The notes under the pieces: generated by a model
The model's input: only the letters and a program-made list of their open reading frames with translations
The model's database searches: none
Told to the model about the DNA's origin: nothing
Shown here: positions 32,786-45,579 of the stretch, in pieces
Layout of the letters: every line of letters starts with the position of its first letter
How positions within the stretch are numbered: the stretch's first letter is position 1
NCBI RefSeq assembly: GCF_954871325.1
Contig: NC_088779.1
Location: 27,514,869-27,578,868, forward strand
Direction of reading: 5' to 3'
Source: Gordionus sp. m RMFG-2023
Lineage: Eukaryota > Nematomorpha > Gordioida > Chordodea > Parachordodidae
Length of the DNA stretch: 64,000 bases
Made by a program: the position numbers and the translations under genes

Positions 32786-33355
32786 TCACTGTGACCCACT
32801 CACACTTTGTATACAATGTATGCCAATGTGTCCCATTTCTTCACATTTGAAACACATTCTATCATGGTTTGTATTGTATGTTTTAATTTCATTCACATTT
32901 ATTCTCTGAGGATTTTGTATATTTCTAACCACCGGTTGTAACACTACCGATGTTCGTTGCGGAAATCCACTTTTGAAATTGGCCTCTTTCACCATGCAAT
33001 TTCGTTTTATATGTCCTATGAAACCACATCTATGACACACTATGTCATTTTTTTCACTTGGTTTTGCAGTTATATTCTCATTATTTTTTCGTTCTTTAAA
33101 ATAACAATTTTTACTTATATGTCCTTTTTTTCCACAAAATTCACAACTTTCAATCACATTATTATTATTTTTAATTTTTAAGTTGGAAACATCTCTGGAT
33201 AAATTTTTCATATTTTCTTTCATTTCTCTAATTTCACTTAAAATTATAGATTCATCGGTACTTTGTCTCAAAGTATTATCTATTTTATTTTTTTTTTTAA
33301 TTTCTTCTAGGTTTTTACTTAAAACCTCAGAAATTTTCTCTTTAAATTCAATCAT
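32786..33355 (-). pseudogene. Fossil gag region with three CCHC zinc knuckles
   Basis: A charged helical N-terminal part is followed by three C-x2-C-x4-H-x4-C knuckles at residues 71-84, 107-120 and 168-181 (CEFCGKKGHISKNC, CHRCGFIGHIKRNC, CFKCEEMGHIGIHC). Three knuckles are unusual; one or two are typical for Ty3/gypsy gag. A short frame with one hydrophobic segment precedes it (33649-33855). Plus-strand frames here are shadows. Confidence 0.85.
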
Positions 33356-34127
33356 TATTGAATTTAATTTTTTATTTATATCCTCTGATATATTATTTTG
33401 AAGAAAATTAAATACTTCACCAGTATCCTTTAAATTTAATTTTTTATTTATATCCTCCGATATAATATTTTGCTGAAAATTAAATACTTCACCAGTATCT
33501 AAATTTTTATCATTTTTTTCTTCAACATTTTTTTTAACTTATAAATTTTTTAATTCTAACAAAATTAAATGTAAACTATTTTTGATATCCTCAGAAATAT
33601 CTAATGATTTATTACTATTTAAATCACCTAATTTAATTATTTTATTGTTCACTGATCTCCTCTGATATTATTAATTAATTGTCTGAAACCAATTAATAAT
33701 ATATACAATATAAAAAAAATGAAAGCTGTAACCACACTGTTGGTCACATCCAATTCATTAAATTTCTTATCAAAAATTTTAGTAAAATTATTCTTAAAAT
33801 TTGACATTTTATTAATATTATGCTTATTATAATTATCATTAAAATAAAAAGCCATTTTTTCATTAATTACCCAAATTTTTAAATTTTATCTTATAAATTT
33901 ATAATTTCCAAAATATATTACTATTGCGTTGTGTAATTTAAAAAATCAAATAAAAATTTTTTTTTTCTTACTTATATCCAGAATCCACTATAATTTTGAG
34001 GAACCCGGTCTTAGAAATTTTTCTTCCTCTATTATATCTAAAATTCTCTTCACAAAATATTCACTATTTTTTAAATTTTCTTATTTTTCCCTAATAAGTG
34101 TTCACGAATCCTGGTCGGTCGGTACCA

Positions 34128-34373
34128 TTTTTACATTTTACAATAATACTTTTAATTTAATCTTTATTTTCCAATTTCCCTCAAACCAGAATAATCTATT
34201 TTTCTCGTATAATATATTTATCAAAAGTCAAAAGTAAAAAAATAAACAAAAAAATACCAAGTGTTTGAATATCAATTCTCGATAAAATAACTAATAAATA
34301 AAATATATTCTTTTTGATTGACATTTTATAATATATATGTACAAATATATATCATAATAATACAAAATACCCA
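34128..34373 (-). repeat. LTR (5' in element orientation)
   Basis: The second LTR of the element, beside the primer-site-like sequence at its inner edge. Confidence 0.85.
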
Positions 34374-34431
34374 TATACAAATTTTATTTTACACCCCCCC
34401 CCCCCAATCTTCCATCCTTCCTCCGGACCTA

Positions 34432-35425
34432 CAATAGGTTAGCTCTGTTAAATATCTACAGAGATTTAATTTCAACGACAAAAAAAAATTCTTGATGAAT
34501 TGGAAAAATTTCCCCGAAAATTAAAAATCGCATTATAATTCTAGTATTTAATAAATTTTTTATATAATATTGTATTTAATAAGTTATAAAAACTTGTTCT
34601 TTAAAAAATTTTCCAGTCAATATTTTATACACACTACAATTAGTATTTTCAATAAAAAAAAATTTATATTTATATTATATGAGAATTTAAGCTGAGGCTA
34701 GTTTTTAAAGCAAATTTTGTAAAAAAAAAATTGACACTAAACTTTATTTCAATTTTATATTTTTAAAAAAAATTTTATTTATAATATACCTAACTTAAAA
34801 TAAAAATTGGGTTATAATCTTTATTTTTTCTTATATTCATAAGCGCGAATTAGTAAATAAATTAGGAGACCCAAATAAAAGCGTCTACTTACGTCAACGC
34901 ATAGGAATTCAGATTATAAAATCTAATTTCACATGCCATAGGTTCATTCCCCGAGGAGCCGATTAATCTAGAATTTCTTCTTCTTCCCCAAATTATTTAA
35001 AATCCCCCCCCCCTTCTTCTTCATATAATCATTTGCATTTATTATATTTCCATTATATCTATTATTATACTTTGTATTATGAAGTCCTTGTTTGTTAAAT
35101 TTCTTGAATTTTCTAGAATTATGTTTTGGACATGATTTTAATTTTATACTATCATTTTGTCAGATTTAATTTGTCTTTATTAATAATGCTAAATTTATAA
35201 ATTAAAAAAAAAAATTCTTAAATAATTAATTTATAAAAGGAACCAAAATTCAAATAAAAGTTAAAAATATAAATATAATTATTATTGAATTATGAATAAT
35301 TTAAAAGAATAGCTCAAAGATATGACCCGGCCGAAGGTGAGGAAAAAGCTGGGCAAAGGGGGTTTGGGGGCAAAGGCCCCAAAAAAATTCCCCCCCCCCT
35401 TTAGGAAAATCCTGATACGCCACTG
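34432..35425 (+). mobile_element. hAT element, 3' part, 5'-truncated
   Basis: Aligns with 57003-57984. It starts within the end of the transposase frame (FNFNDKKILDELEKF-like) and continues through an AT-rich trailer with C-runs to a G+C-rich end, GGGCAAAGGGGGTTTGGGGG, and the terminus CCTGATACGCCACTG. Inverted, this is CAGTGGCGTATCAGG, a hAT-Tip100-like end. A 13-base C run lies just upstream at about 34395. Confidence 0.75.
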
Positions 35426-36483
35426 AGTTGTAAATACGTGCATTCAATTTTTTAACGTCATCTATTTATTTTTAATCTATTGTTATCTCTTTTGAAAACC
35501 TGTTTTAAAATTAAATTTTTAATACGAGTATATTTTTGATATTATTATATAATATACCACCAACTATAGGTGGTACGACAATAATATAAAATATTTGTTT
35601 TCATCATATCCCACTAGTCCTTATTTGCTAGTTACTAAATGATTTATTTCTAATATAGCATCCTTACCGTGTAAATAATTCACGGCTTCAATATATTTGC
35701 ATAATTATTTCTTCCAAAGTTTTTTAGTGTTTTTAATTTATCAATTTATCTAACATAAATTCTGATATGAGTTTATATAGCGAGTGTCTTGGCTATGAAT
35801 CCAAATTAACCAGCATCTTTTATTTGTGTGGCTATGTAATTTAAGATTATTACTCTTGCTACTACGAGCATTTGATTACAAATTTAGATGAGCAATAATG
35901 ATCAAGTGTCTAGTCCTTTATAATATATTTATCATTAAAAATGGAAGATAATCTTTTAGAAATTTAATATCTCACAATAGTTTTCTCTATTATCTACCTT
36001 CCATAATGTCATCTAAAAGGAAGCTCTAACCATATAGTTTTATGATTTGGATTAGTCTTTTATATTCTCTCCTTCGGAGTAAGCCTTAAAATTTTTCCTT
36101 ATTAGTCCATTCTATAAACATTGTCTAAAATGATAACAAAACGTTATATCATAATCTTTTGTCAATTTAGGTTGCTAAGAATTCATTAATCAGAGTAGTC
36201 AAATTTAATTAAAAAAGTAAAACATATTAATATCTAACCCGGTCGAAGGCCCGCAAAATAGGAGATATGGGGAGGGGAAGTTTTACCCACCCCCATAGAT
36301 TTTTTTTAGTTGAGCCCCCTTGAGACTGTAAAATATCAGTCGAAAATGATAAAGTAATAGTTAGAATAAATATTATGTAGGGGATAAGTGGATTGTCGTG
36401 TTTAAAACTGGCCATACCACCCCCTTTAACTTTTTATCTATCGAACCATTTTCTCTCAAAATTAGTCAAAATGTGGAAGGAAA
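35426..36483. other. AT-rich, with a G+C-rich patch
   Basis: No gene. 36236-36325 (AACCCGGTCGAAGGCCCGC with GGGGAGGGG and CCCACCCCC) looks like another, diverged hAT end of the type at 35330. Confidence 0.4.
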
Positions 36484-38007
36484 TACAGGGTTTCCCATTC
36501 AAAAAAGGAAAAGTTTCAATCATAAAAAAGGTCCGATCAAAATAAGAAAATGGTCAATCAAAAAAGGAAAAGGTTCAATCAAAAAAGGAAAAATCAAAAA
36601 AGGAAAATTCCCAAAAAGAAAGGAAAAAGTTCGATCAAAAAAGGAAAAGTGTCAAACAAAAAAGGAAAAGGTCCAATCAAAAAAGGAAAAGTGTCAATTG
36701 AAAAAGGAAAATTCCCAAAAGAATAGGAAAAGTGTCAATCAAAAAAGGAATAATCCCATTCAAAAAAGAAATCGTAATTTTTTAAATTTTTTGTCTTTTC
36801 TTAAATTTTTTGTCAATTTTTCTTAAATTTTTTGTCAATTTTTCTTAAATTTTTTTTTATTTTTGTTATTCATTCTTAATTTATATCTAAATTTTTGCGA
36901 TTTCTTTACATTTTTTTTCTTACTGTTCTTTTCTCCATTTATTTCTAACTTTTTGCGATTTTCTTTACTCTTATTTCTCTTACTATATCTTCTTTCAATT
37001 TATTTTTCTTCTCATTTTTGATACTTTTGTATTTTTAAAAATAATTTTCCTTTTTAACAATTCTTTACATTTTTTTTTCATCATAAATACAATATTCTTT
37101 TTATGATTTTTTCATTGTAATCTTTTACATACATTTCTAACCTTTTCAATCTCTTTAAGACATTTTTAATCTTTATTTTTTTGAGCATCTCAATTTTTTA
37201 TCTTCTCATTATTGATAATTTTAAAAATAAAAAAATAAAAATGATTATATTTTATTAATTTTCATATCGTTTGGTATTACAGTTCAAGCTTATTTAATTT
37301 TTAAAAGATACATTATAACCACGATTAATTTAATTTAGCAATTGTAATTATATTGTCTGTGAAAAAAATTAAATAATTTAAATAATTATTATAAATGAGA
37401 AGAAAAAAATTGAGAAATGCTCAAATAATAAAGATTAAAAATAACTTAAAGAGATTGGAAAGGTTAGAAATGTATGTAAAAGATTATAATTATGTATGAT
37501 GAAAAAAAACGTAAAGAATTGTTAAAAAAATTGACCTAAATTTATAATTTATTTTTAAAAATACAAAAGAATTTTCAAAAAGGAGAAGAAAAATAAATTC
37601 AGATTATATATAGTAAGAAAAATAAAAGTAAAGAAAATCGGAAAAAGTTAGAAATAAATCGAGAAAAGATACAATAAGAAAAAAAACGTAAAGATTTGGC
37701 AAAAATTTGGAAATAAATATAAAAAGTAAAAACAAAAAAATAAATAAAAATTTAAGAAAAATTGACAAAAAATTAAAAATTACAATTTTCCTTTATTGAA
37801 TGGGAATTTTCCATTTTTGATTGATACTTTTCCTTTCCTTTTTCGATTGACACTTTTCCTTTTTTGATCGGACTTTTTCCTCTCTTTTGGGGAATTTTCC
37901 TTTTATGATTGTCCCTTTTCCTATTTTGATCGGACCTTTTCCTTTTATGATTGAAACTTTTCCTTTTTTGATTGGGACTTTTCCTTTTTTGAATGGGAAA
38001 CCCTGTA
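36484..38007. mobile_element. 1.5-kb near-palindromic foldback element
   Basis: The ends are CAGGGTTTCCCATTCAAAAA and its inverse, each flanked by TA (36484-36485 and 38006-38007), as in Tc1/mariner-type insertion. Both arms (about 730 and 620 bp) are inverted copies of one another: first a tandem array of ~19-bp units (CAATCAAAAAAGGAAAAGT), then AT-rich sequence such as CTAACCTTTTCAATCTCTTT, whose inverse is near 37450. The loop is about 170 bp (37216-37385). A 142-codon ORF over the left arm reads the array and is not a gene. No transposase. Confidence 0.85.
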
Positions 38008-38214
38008 ATATATCATACTTTGCAATGATTCATTTCTTCCTTTAACAAATAGTCTTGTATTATTAGCTACAGAAGCATATTGTTTTTAAATGATTTTAAT
38101 TTATCGCTATTAAAGACCAATCAGAAAAAAATGGACCAAATTTACGATCAAATGACTTTACCATCATAGTTTGGGTAATCGTGCCATCTATCAGCAAAAT
38201 CTTTAGCTTGCATA

Positions 38215-38480
38215 ATAATTGGATAAAATATTGAGTTAACTAAAAATAGCCTGAAATCGAGTCGTTTAACAACAATGTTTGATTCCTATCAGAAAATAGC
38301 AAAATTATATTAATTTCGAATTAATAATTTTAAAATAGAAGTGTATCGCAATTTCAGATTTCAGACGAAATTTTTTCGTGAGAACCTTGGAAAAGGAGGG
38401 CGTGCTAAACTTTAATTATTCCTTTATTCATCCTTTGGTCTGGTCAATTTTATATTAATTTCTAATAAGAGATTTTTTTT
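38215..38480. repeat. Dispersed repeat, pairs with 13185-13390
   Basis: The same segment as at 13185, with about 60 extra bases in the middle (TCGCAATTTCAGATTTCAG). Confidence 0.75.
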
Positions 38481-39634
38481 AAAAAAAATATTTCTTTTAT
38501 GCATTTTATTATTTTTATTTTGCTTCTTAAGAGACCGGGGATGATACTAGTTATAATAAAGCAATAATTAAATCAAAACTTCGTAATAATTCTAAATAAT
38601 TTTCTACCCCCCCCCCCCTTCCTTTACCACTTTTTTTACAGTATATTTTTATCTTTATTAGCACGTTGGTCATAAACATGCCCAAATGTAAACTTACTTG
38701 AATTATATGAAGGACCATCCTCCATATAATTATGCCGATATTTTTCTCTCAAGGATATACCAACAAACCTTGTAACCCAGATATGAAGTATATGAGGGTG
38801 GAACTACATCCGAGCCATATATAAGTTTAAGTAATGAGTTATATAGTTAAAAAGTAGAATGTAATAGTATAAAAAGGTCCTTCTTTCCTAAAAATTTTAT
38901 AAAATTTAATAATTAAAAATAAGCTATATATAAAAAATCACTTTTACATTAAATAAAAATGAATCTATTAAACATTAACATAAATTATTTTTGAAGTGTA
39001 TCCAATAAAAATTTTAAATAATATCTAACCTTTCACCCTCCCCCCCTCCCCGCCTCCCCACTTTTACATATTGCAAATATGAATTTAAGAAACAAGCTCA
39101 AACAGGATATTTGATTATACTATCCGGCCAAACAGACACTATGCCTCCCTATTAAGATGTGCTTAACTTCTTATTTAATGTGTTAAAAAATATAAGCCCC
39201 CGTTTTATAGGTGCTCTTGAAATATTATATTAGTAATATTTTTTATATTTTAAATAAACAGTGGGTGATTGTATGGAAATAAGTAAAGTTAACTTTAATA
39301 ATTATTAAAGGTTATTTTAAATATAATAAATTATATTTTATATAAATAGTCAGCGGTATTAAAGATTTAGGTAAATTTATTTTTAATGCTTATTATTAGT
39401 GCTGAAAAAATTTAACCTTAAGATCAAAGCAGCTAAGCTTTGGTTTTGGTCAAAAAAATCCACTATTTCTAATTAGGCTTTTCAATATATTCACATAAAT
39501 TTAATTAAGGGTCTTAATAAAATTTGGCTAAAGCTATTAGCGAAAAAATAGGCATGTCTATTGGTGCTTGACTAATTTATATTATAATTATAATGATTTT
39601 ATAATTAAATTTTTTTTAAGCATTATATAAAAGG
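38481..39634. other. AT-rich, no gene
   Basis: A C-run at about 38589 and a C-rich patch (TCCCCGCCTCCCC) near 39045 are the only landmarks. Confidence 0.5.
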
Positions 39635-40262
39635 TTACCAATGTCCTAAATGTTTCTTTAAATTTGGCTTAAATATAGTAAATTTTAAATAGGGATCTGA
39701 TTTCCTGACCCCACATGACCTAGTTCCGCCCATTTAGAATGATAATTATTGTTACAATCAAAAGATATTTTAATTAACTTTTATTTGTTAACCATATCAA
39801 AAAAATAATTCTTCTACCTTTACCCCTCATTCGCCTCCTAGCGTAAGTCTTACTCATCAAGACCAAGAATAAAAGTTTCAGTCAAAAAATATTTAAATTA
39901 ACTTTTATTTGATACCCCCATATCGTTATTTTGTGTTTATAAAAATATTTCCGACCCCAAGACCAAGAACCGCCCATTAATAGGGAAATGTTGACACCTA
40001 GTTGAATTTAGCTATCAATTGATACCCTACCACAAAAAAAACTTTTAAAATAAATAAATAACAATAAATTTTTTTAAAAAATTAACCAAAACGCTTTTTA
40101 AATTCTAATTATTCTTTATAATGGTTCAAACGTGATAATACCGTATTGTTTTTTCCTTTAAAACCCGTTTACGATCCCGGAAAGTTCTGATCCCTTTAAA
40201 AATTACAACATAACTCATTTCAAAAATTTAGATTTTAAAAAATGTCTAGGACATTGGTCAAA
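39635..40262. mobile_element. Possible ~630-bp MITE
   Basis: ACCAATGTCCTAAATGTTT at the left and its inverse (AAAAATGTCTAGGACATTGGT) at the right, followed inward by paired AGGGATCTGAT and ATCAGAACTTT-like motifs. The interior has two direct copies of AATTAACTTTTATTTG. No target duplication seen. Confidence 0.45.
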
Positions 40263-41339
40263 CACCATATTTATTAGTTTTATTAACATTAAGAAATGAA
40301 CTTGGACTCACCATTTGCATTATATTAATTTATTCTCTCTAATTTAAAATTTGTAATATTTAAGAAATTAATTTTTTAAAAAATTTAGATTAGTCACTTT
40401 TATTCTATGTATGCATTTAAAAAACTCCAATTGAAATCATTTAAAAATTATAATTTGTAAATATATTTTATGCTAATAAGTTTAGACAAAATTTATTTAA
40501 AACCTTATAGATTAAATTTCCAGAAGATCCTAATTATTAAATCATAGGGATTTTACCATATAAAAATTAAACTATTTATGCATGCAAATAATACTATATT
40601 AAATTAGAAATATAGCATGTTTGTTTTTTATAGTATAATCCTGAAAGATGTAATCAAATCAGGGATGTGAACCCTCCTTCTAAAAAATGTGTTCTCGTTT
40701 GGGTTTAGTGAAAAATCTCTGAACCATATTAGGGTCAAGTGAGATCAGGGTTCGGAGACCAGAAAAATAATGACTCATTAAAATTAGCTAAAATAAAAGA
40801 AACATCATTTTTTTAAAATTTATTTTAATGAATATTGCAATAAAAATAATTTATTATCATAATTATATTATATTCCTGATTTTGTACTTCTCTTTGTGTT
40901 ACTATCAATTTAATTATCCACAAACAATAATATCCTAAATTAGCTTTTTTCTAAAAATTTTTCTAAAATTGGCCGACTATTTAATATAACAAAAATGATT
41001 CTATTAACAAATATATCAGTTAAAGTTTATATTTATCTTAATTTATTTACTAATCTTTAAATTAAAATATGCCGCGATACAAATCTCATTCTGAATACGG
41101 CAACTTTTATCTTCCGGAGAAAAAAAGGAAATATTGGCATTTACTAATGTAAAAAATTAGCAGTAACCAGACTAATGAACCATAATAAAAATTGTAAGAT
41201 TGATAAATTCTCATAAACATATATTTTACTTTAACATAAATTTTATGAGTATGTTCATAAAATTAGACATAACAAATTTACATTTCAGTGAAAAATGATG
41301 AATGCTCCATTACCGAGTATTTGTATTGTTGTATTTAAC
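40263..41339. other. AT-rich, no gene
   Basis: No exon, repeat or RNA supported. Confidence 0.5.
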
Positions 41340-42195
41340 AGAATTCTTAAAAGATACTTTAAATGGATCAAGATATGGATACATCGGATAAAATGAATCT
41401 CGATACAGATATAAAGTCTGTAACTAGATGTAGAAACCATTTTAAGATTGTATCTTTAGACAGATACCATTTTTATCTTACTTATATATAGTGTTCGCAT
41501 TGTTCTCGAAAAGAAACTTTTATGATGATTGCACAAAATATATTAACAACATTTTTATATTTTATTCTGATTTAATTTGAACACCATAAAAAAGTAATAA
41601 AAAAATTCCTCTATTTTGAACAGTATCATATTTAAAACGAGCATTTATTGAAACAAGTTTTTACATTCTTTTAATTTGTTTATTAAAAGTTAGTGGAATG
41701 AATATCTAAAATATTATATAAAAAATTTAAATAAATTTATTTGCTTAAAATAATTTTGTGCATCATTGGTATTGTTTTTAATAAATAATGGGCATCATTG
41801 CTAAACAAATATTTATATATTCATTTATAAGATAGAAATATCTAATCTTGAATTGATATCTATAATTTTAAATTGGAAAAAAATAATTATTAATAAATAT
41901 TTATTTATATGTTTTTATATATTAGTTTTAATATTTTATCTATACGCTTTAAAATTTATAAATATTAGGCTTAATATTATTTAATATATATTTTTTTAAA
42001 TTGTATGTTCATATGAGATAAAATGAATATTGTATTCAAATATACAATTTTTAAGATAAAAAGCTTTAATTAAAGTATTAAATATATCTTAAAGAGTATC
42101 TAAAAACAGATACAGTACATCAAAATAGGATTTAGATGCAGATACTTTTAATAATGTATCTACAGATACGCCATTTTTGTAACTAGGTATTTTAA
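41340..42195. repeat. GATAC/GTATC-rich inverted pair
   Basis: 41345-41490 and 42090-42190 are rich in GATAC motifs (ATACATCGGATAAAATG, GTAACTAGATG; AAACAGATACAGTAC, GTAACTAGGTA). They look like the edges of an old DNA element around ~600 bp of AT-rich sequence. Ends not resolved. Confidence 0.3.
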
Positions 42196-43579
42196 TAACT
42201 CTTGTATTTTAATTTTATTTAATAGATGGTATAAATCAAATTAAAATATAAATATTGTTGCAAATTTTTTAAAAAAAAAACATAAAAATAGAAACCATGA
42301 GTATTACAAGTAATTAAATGTTTTCAAAATCATAATATAGTTATTTTTAACATGAATAAATTAAAAGTTTTTTCATATCATGATATATGTCTTCTAAATA
42401 TTCAAAATCTCCATTCTATTTTTAAATATTTAAAAATGTAATCTATTAAAATTATATATTAACATTATATTTAATAAAATAAATAAATTATCAAAAACCA
42501 ATATTTGTAAAAATTCTAAGACAGATAGGGACCTATTTAAGGGTTTTTTGAACTATAAATAGTATTAGCATGGCTAAAATCCTTTATAAATAAAAAAATG
42601 TGTAGTAAAATTATGATATTTATTTGTCAAAAAATGTTATAAGTGGGCAAACCTTATAGTTTATTATCGATTTCGAGTAATTATTTTAATCTTCAGGAAC
42701 CTATTTTTATTGTCATGATTATTTGAAAATTTCAATTATTGCTACAAAATAATCTTGTATTTATCGCAATAAATAATTTCTCAAAATTAATATTTATGTT
42801 AAAATAAAATTATTTGACTAAAATCATCTTGTAACTTTTTAATTCAAACAACAATAGCCATCATTTTTAATGAGAAATTATACTTAGTATTTTCGTATGA
42901 AATCTAATGGCATATTCATTACCAGATAAAATTAGCCTTTATAATCTCAGGGGATCAACAAATTATTATTTTTAAAATTTCTGAATACTTATATTGCCTT
43001 TTTGAAAATTACCTTTTTTTAATTAAACATTTTTATAAGTTATTTTCTAATAAAATTCCAAGTTTTCTAATCTTAAATATTTTTACTTATTAGATTTTCC
43101 ATATATCTATTTTTCCGATCTTATTTAATATTTTTGCAACTCTTTTTAAACTTTTGGTAATTTTATTTCTAAATTCCGTAAAAATTATTATAATTTTATA
43201 ATCTCAAGTAAAAAAAAATTAATGAATATCTTTTAATATACAATAATATGTTACATTTTATAAAAAAAATTAATAATAATATTAAAATATCTAAAAAACG
43301 AATAATTAATTTCATGAACCTTTAACAATAATTCTCATAGAAATAATGGTCTTTTCTTTTGTTGATGAAATAAGCAAAATACAAAATTAAACTACACACT
43401 AAACTAATATATCAACATATGGCAAAATTTTGTAAAAACATTAACTTTAATATAATAAGACACTAAGGATAACTCTTTAAATTAAAATTACTATAATTCT
43501 GCATCCCTTTCAGATTTAATTCGCATTCAATGCGATACGATAAGAAAATGCCTGTAGGTTCTTAAAAAATGCAAGCATA
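42196..43579. other. AT-rich, no gene
   Basis: Nothing recognised on either strand. Confidence 0.5.
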
Positions 43580-43816
43580 TTAATAAATCGATCCTTTATT
43601 TCTAAAATTCCTATTGCCTTCCACTTCCAACTTACATTCTATATCAACTATTTTTGAACCATTTAGTAATTCTGAACCTAAATCAACTATACAATAGTGC
43701 CGAATAATATACAAATTGATAGTTTTGGCATTTAATTCTTTAACCAGTTTAAAATTTTTAAGAGAGACACCTAAAGCACCTAAAATGATTGAAAGAAAAT
43801 TTTGATACATCACCAC
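43580..43816 (-). CDS. Unrecognised 78-codon ORF
   Basis: The frame reads FLSIILGALGVSLKNFKL, then ELNAKTINLYIIRHYCIV and SKIVDIECKLEVEGN. It is more protein-like than most frames here. A hAT transposase remnant on the same strand lies 0.9 kb upstream, so it could be a middle part of that element, but no signature residues confirm it. Confidence 0.2.
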   Translation of the reverse strand: MVMYQNFLSIILGALGVSLKNFKLVKELNAKTINLYIIRHYCIVDLGSELLNGSKIVDIECKLEVEGNRNFRNKGSIY

Positions 43817-43837
43817 AAATGTTGATTAACGTGAAAA

Positions 43838-44105
43838 GATATTATTGCAAATGCATTGTGATTGTAGTACATCGAATTTAAAACCACCGAAAACAATGCC
43901 GTGAATTTATTACAGTGAATGCATTACCGTAAATAAATTATCGAGAATGTATTATAGCGATACATTTTAGCAAATGCATTAGAGCGAATAACCACTACAC
44001 TAAATTGCAAATTCATAGCGAAATTAATACTGAGATTGCATTATCAAAAATACATTATTGCGAATGTACTACAGCCAATGCATTATTGCTGTACATCACG
44101 AATTA
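43838..44105. repeat. Degenerate minisatellite
   Basis: About fifteen imperfect units around GCGAATGCATTAT (for example GCAAATGCATTGTGA, GTGAATGCATTACCG, GCGAATGTACTACAG), with variable spacing of roughly 14-20 bp. Confidence 0.7.
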
Positions 44106-44135
44106 TTGGAAATGCAATAGTTATTTATTTATATT

Positions 44136-44345
44136 GACAAATTGTTAATATTATTTGTATTTACAAATTGTTAAAATTATTTATATTTACAAATTGTTAA
44201 TATTATTTATATAAAGTATTAAAATTCCTTTGCTCATTGTAATATTTTAATTATGAATAATACAAATATATATTAATTATTAATTTTAATTAAATAATAT
44301 TTTAATTATGAATAATACAAATATATATTAATTATTAATTTTAAT
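44136..44345. repeat. Two adjacent tandem repeats
   Basis: Three units of ACAAATTGTTAATATTATTT, then two near-identical ~60-bp units containing ATTATGAATAATACAAATAT. Confidence 0.85.
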
Positions 44346-44639
44346 ATGAACAATATTTAACTTTATTTACTTAAAATTTTTTTATTAAGCCGCACATTTA
44401 TATATTTTCAAGATTCATCTCACTCAAATTACATCTATAAAGAGATAGTATAAATTTTGTTGAAAAACATCTTTACACACTAACTTGGCTAGCTGGAACT
44501 GCCAGTATGATATCAAAAGTTTACATAGTTCTGGGATCGATTACTCTATTTCTCCATTAGTTTAAAATATTAATAGTTTTATTTAACCTAGGTTCTTTAG
44601 AAAAATTAATTTAATATTTATTTTTTCGAATATATTTTA

Positions 44640-44850
44640 CCAAATACTTAAGGCTTATTCTGCAACATTAGATTGAATATGAGAATTAATTTTTCTATAA
44701 CCCATGTCAACTAATATAGGATCAATAATTTTTTAAAACCTCTATCATCGATTAATTTGAATGTTATGCCATTAAAAGTGACCAACTCAGTAAAAGCATC
44801 GATTATTATTTCTTTTATTTAATTTTACTGATATTGTTTGTTCTTTTAAT
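44640..44850 (-). pseudogene. hAT transposase remnant, N-terminal part
   Basis: The minus strand reads DAFTELVTFNGITFKLIDD, RGFKKLL, then after a one-base frameshift DPILVDMGYRKINSHI and QSNVAE. hAT transposases have this order: a segment with (L)V...GxxFxxxxDxxFRKLLDPIL, then INS..I...V.E. A stop follows. The rest of the protein was not found, apart from possibly the ORF at 43580. Confidence 0.65.
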
Positions 44851-45254
44851 GCTTCGTCTGTTGGCTTGATGACATCTTAAACCTTTTTATTTTATTAGGT
44901 TTTTATTGTGATATTTTGTTAATTTTATCGAATTTTAGATGGTTGTTTCTTTTTATGTGACGCTCAAGATTTATGATGGCCTTTCATTTTTATTTGATCA
45001 TCAGTAATATTACATTTTGATATGTCATTTATAATAGTATATGTAAATAATTAATATATTGGATTTAATTTTCTCTAAGCATTATAATATATAAACTTAA
45101 AATATTTAAAAAATGCTATAAAATGGCAATATTCTAAAGTTTATAAAAAATATGACTATCACTTATCAATCAAATGTGAATGATAATAATCTTTAAACCA
45201 ATTCGAATATAATTATAATTTTTGTAATATACTAGTAATAACTTACATATTATT

Positions 45255-45410
45255 TTATAGGCATATTCATGAAGCTTGAATCCGGTTGATAGGAATTTTA
45301 GCGGTTCGTTTTAGGTTCGGCTAAAAAATTATTTTAGCTGTTTAGGTTCGATAAAAGATACCGGTTTTTAGCGGTTTAACGGTTTAGATTCGATTTACCC
45401 TGTTTTTTTT
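45255..45410. mobile_element. CGGTT-rich transposon fragment
   Basis: Repeated CGGTT motifs (AATCCGGTTGATAGG, AGCGGTTCGTTTTAGG, ACCGGTTTTTAGCGG, AACGGTTTAGATTCG) in AT-rich DNA, as in ends of some hAT elements. Ends and duplication not resolved. Confidence 0.3.
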
Positions 45411-45579
45411 ATAAACATACTAATAATTGAGAATAACTTAGGGCCCTCATTTATTTATTCAACATATGTTCTCATTATATTGGTCAATAACAATCCGTTC
45501 CAATTTGATTATTTCTCGCAAAATTAAGGGCCATTTTTTTTACAATTTTTTCTGTCATATTTGTAAGATTCAAAAGTAT

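Larger units (their letters stand above)
30940..34373 (-). mobile_element. Short LTR retroelement fossil, gag-protease only
   Basis: Two direct LTRs of about 247 bp (30940-31187 and 34128-34373) enclose a 2.9 kb interior read on the minus strand. A 5-bp target duplication, TATAC, is seen at 30935-30939 and 34374-34378. A primer-site-like TGGTACCGACC adjoins the upper LTR and a G-rich polypurine stretch the lower one. The interior holds a gag region with three zinc knuckles and an aspartic protease motif (near 32283-32294); no reverse transcriptase or integrase was recognised. By eye the LTRs are about 97% identical, so it is fairly young. It looks broken, with a few breaks, and was probably non-autonomous. 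Likely Ty3/gypsy-like. Confidence 0.85.

Noticed and set aside
32957-33401. Two + strand ORFs inside the LTR element
   Set aside because: Shadows of the minus-strand gag region.
34100-34128. tRNA-like 3' end next to the upper LTR
   Set aside because: Better explained as the primer-binding site region of the LTR element; no complete tRNA fold could be drawn.
36398-36826. 142-codon lysine-rich ORF
   Set aside because: It reads the tandem array in the left arm of the foldback element.
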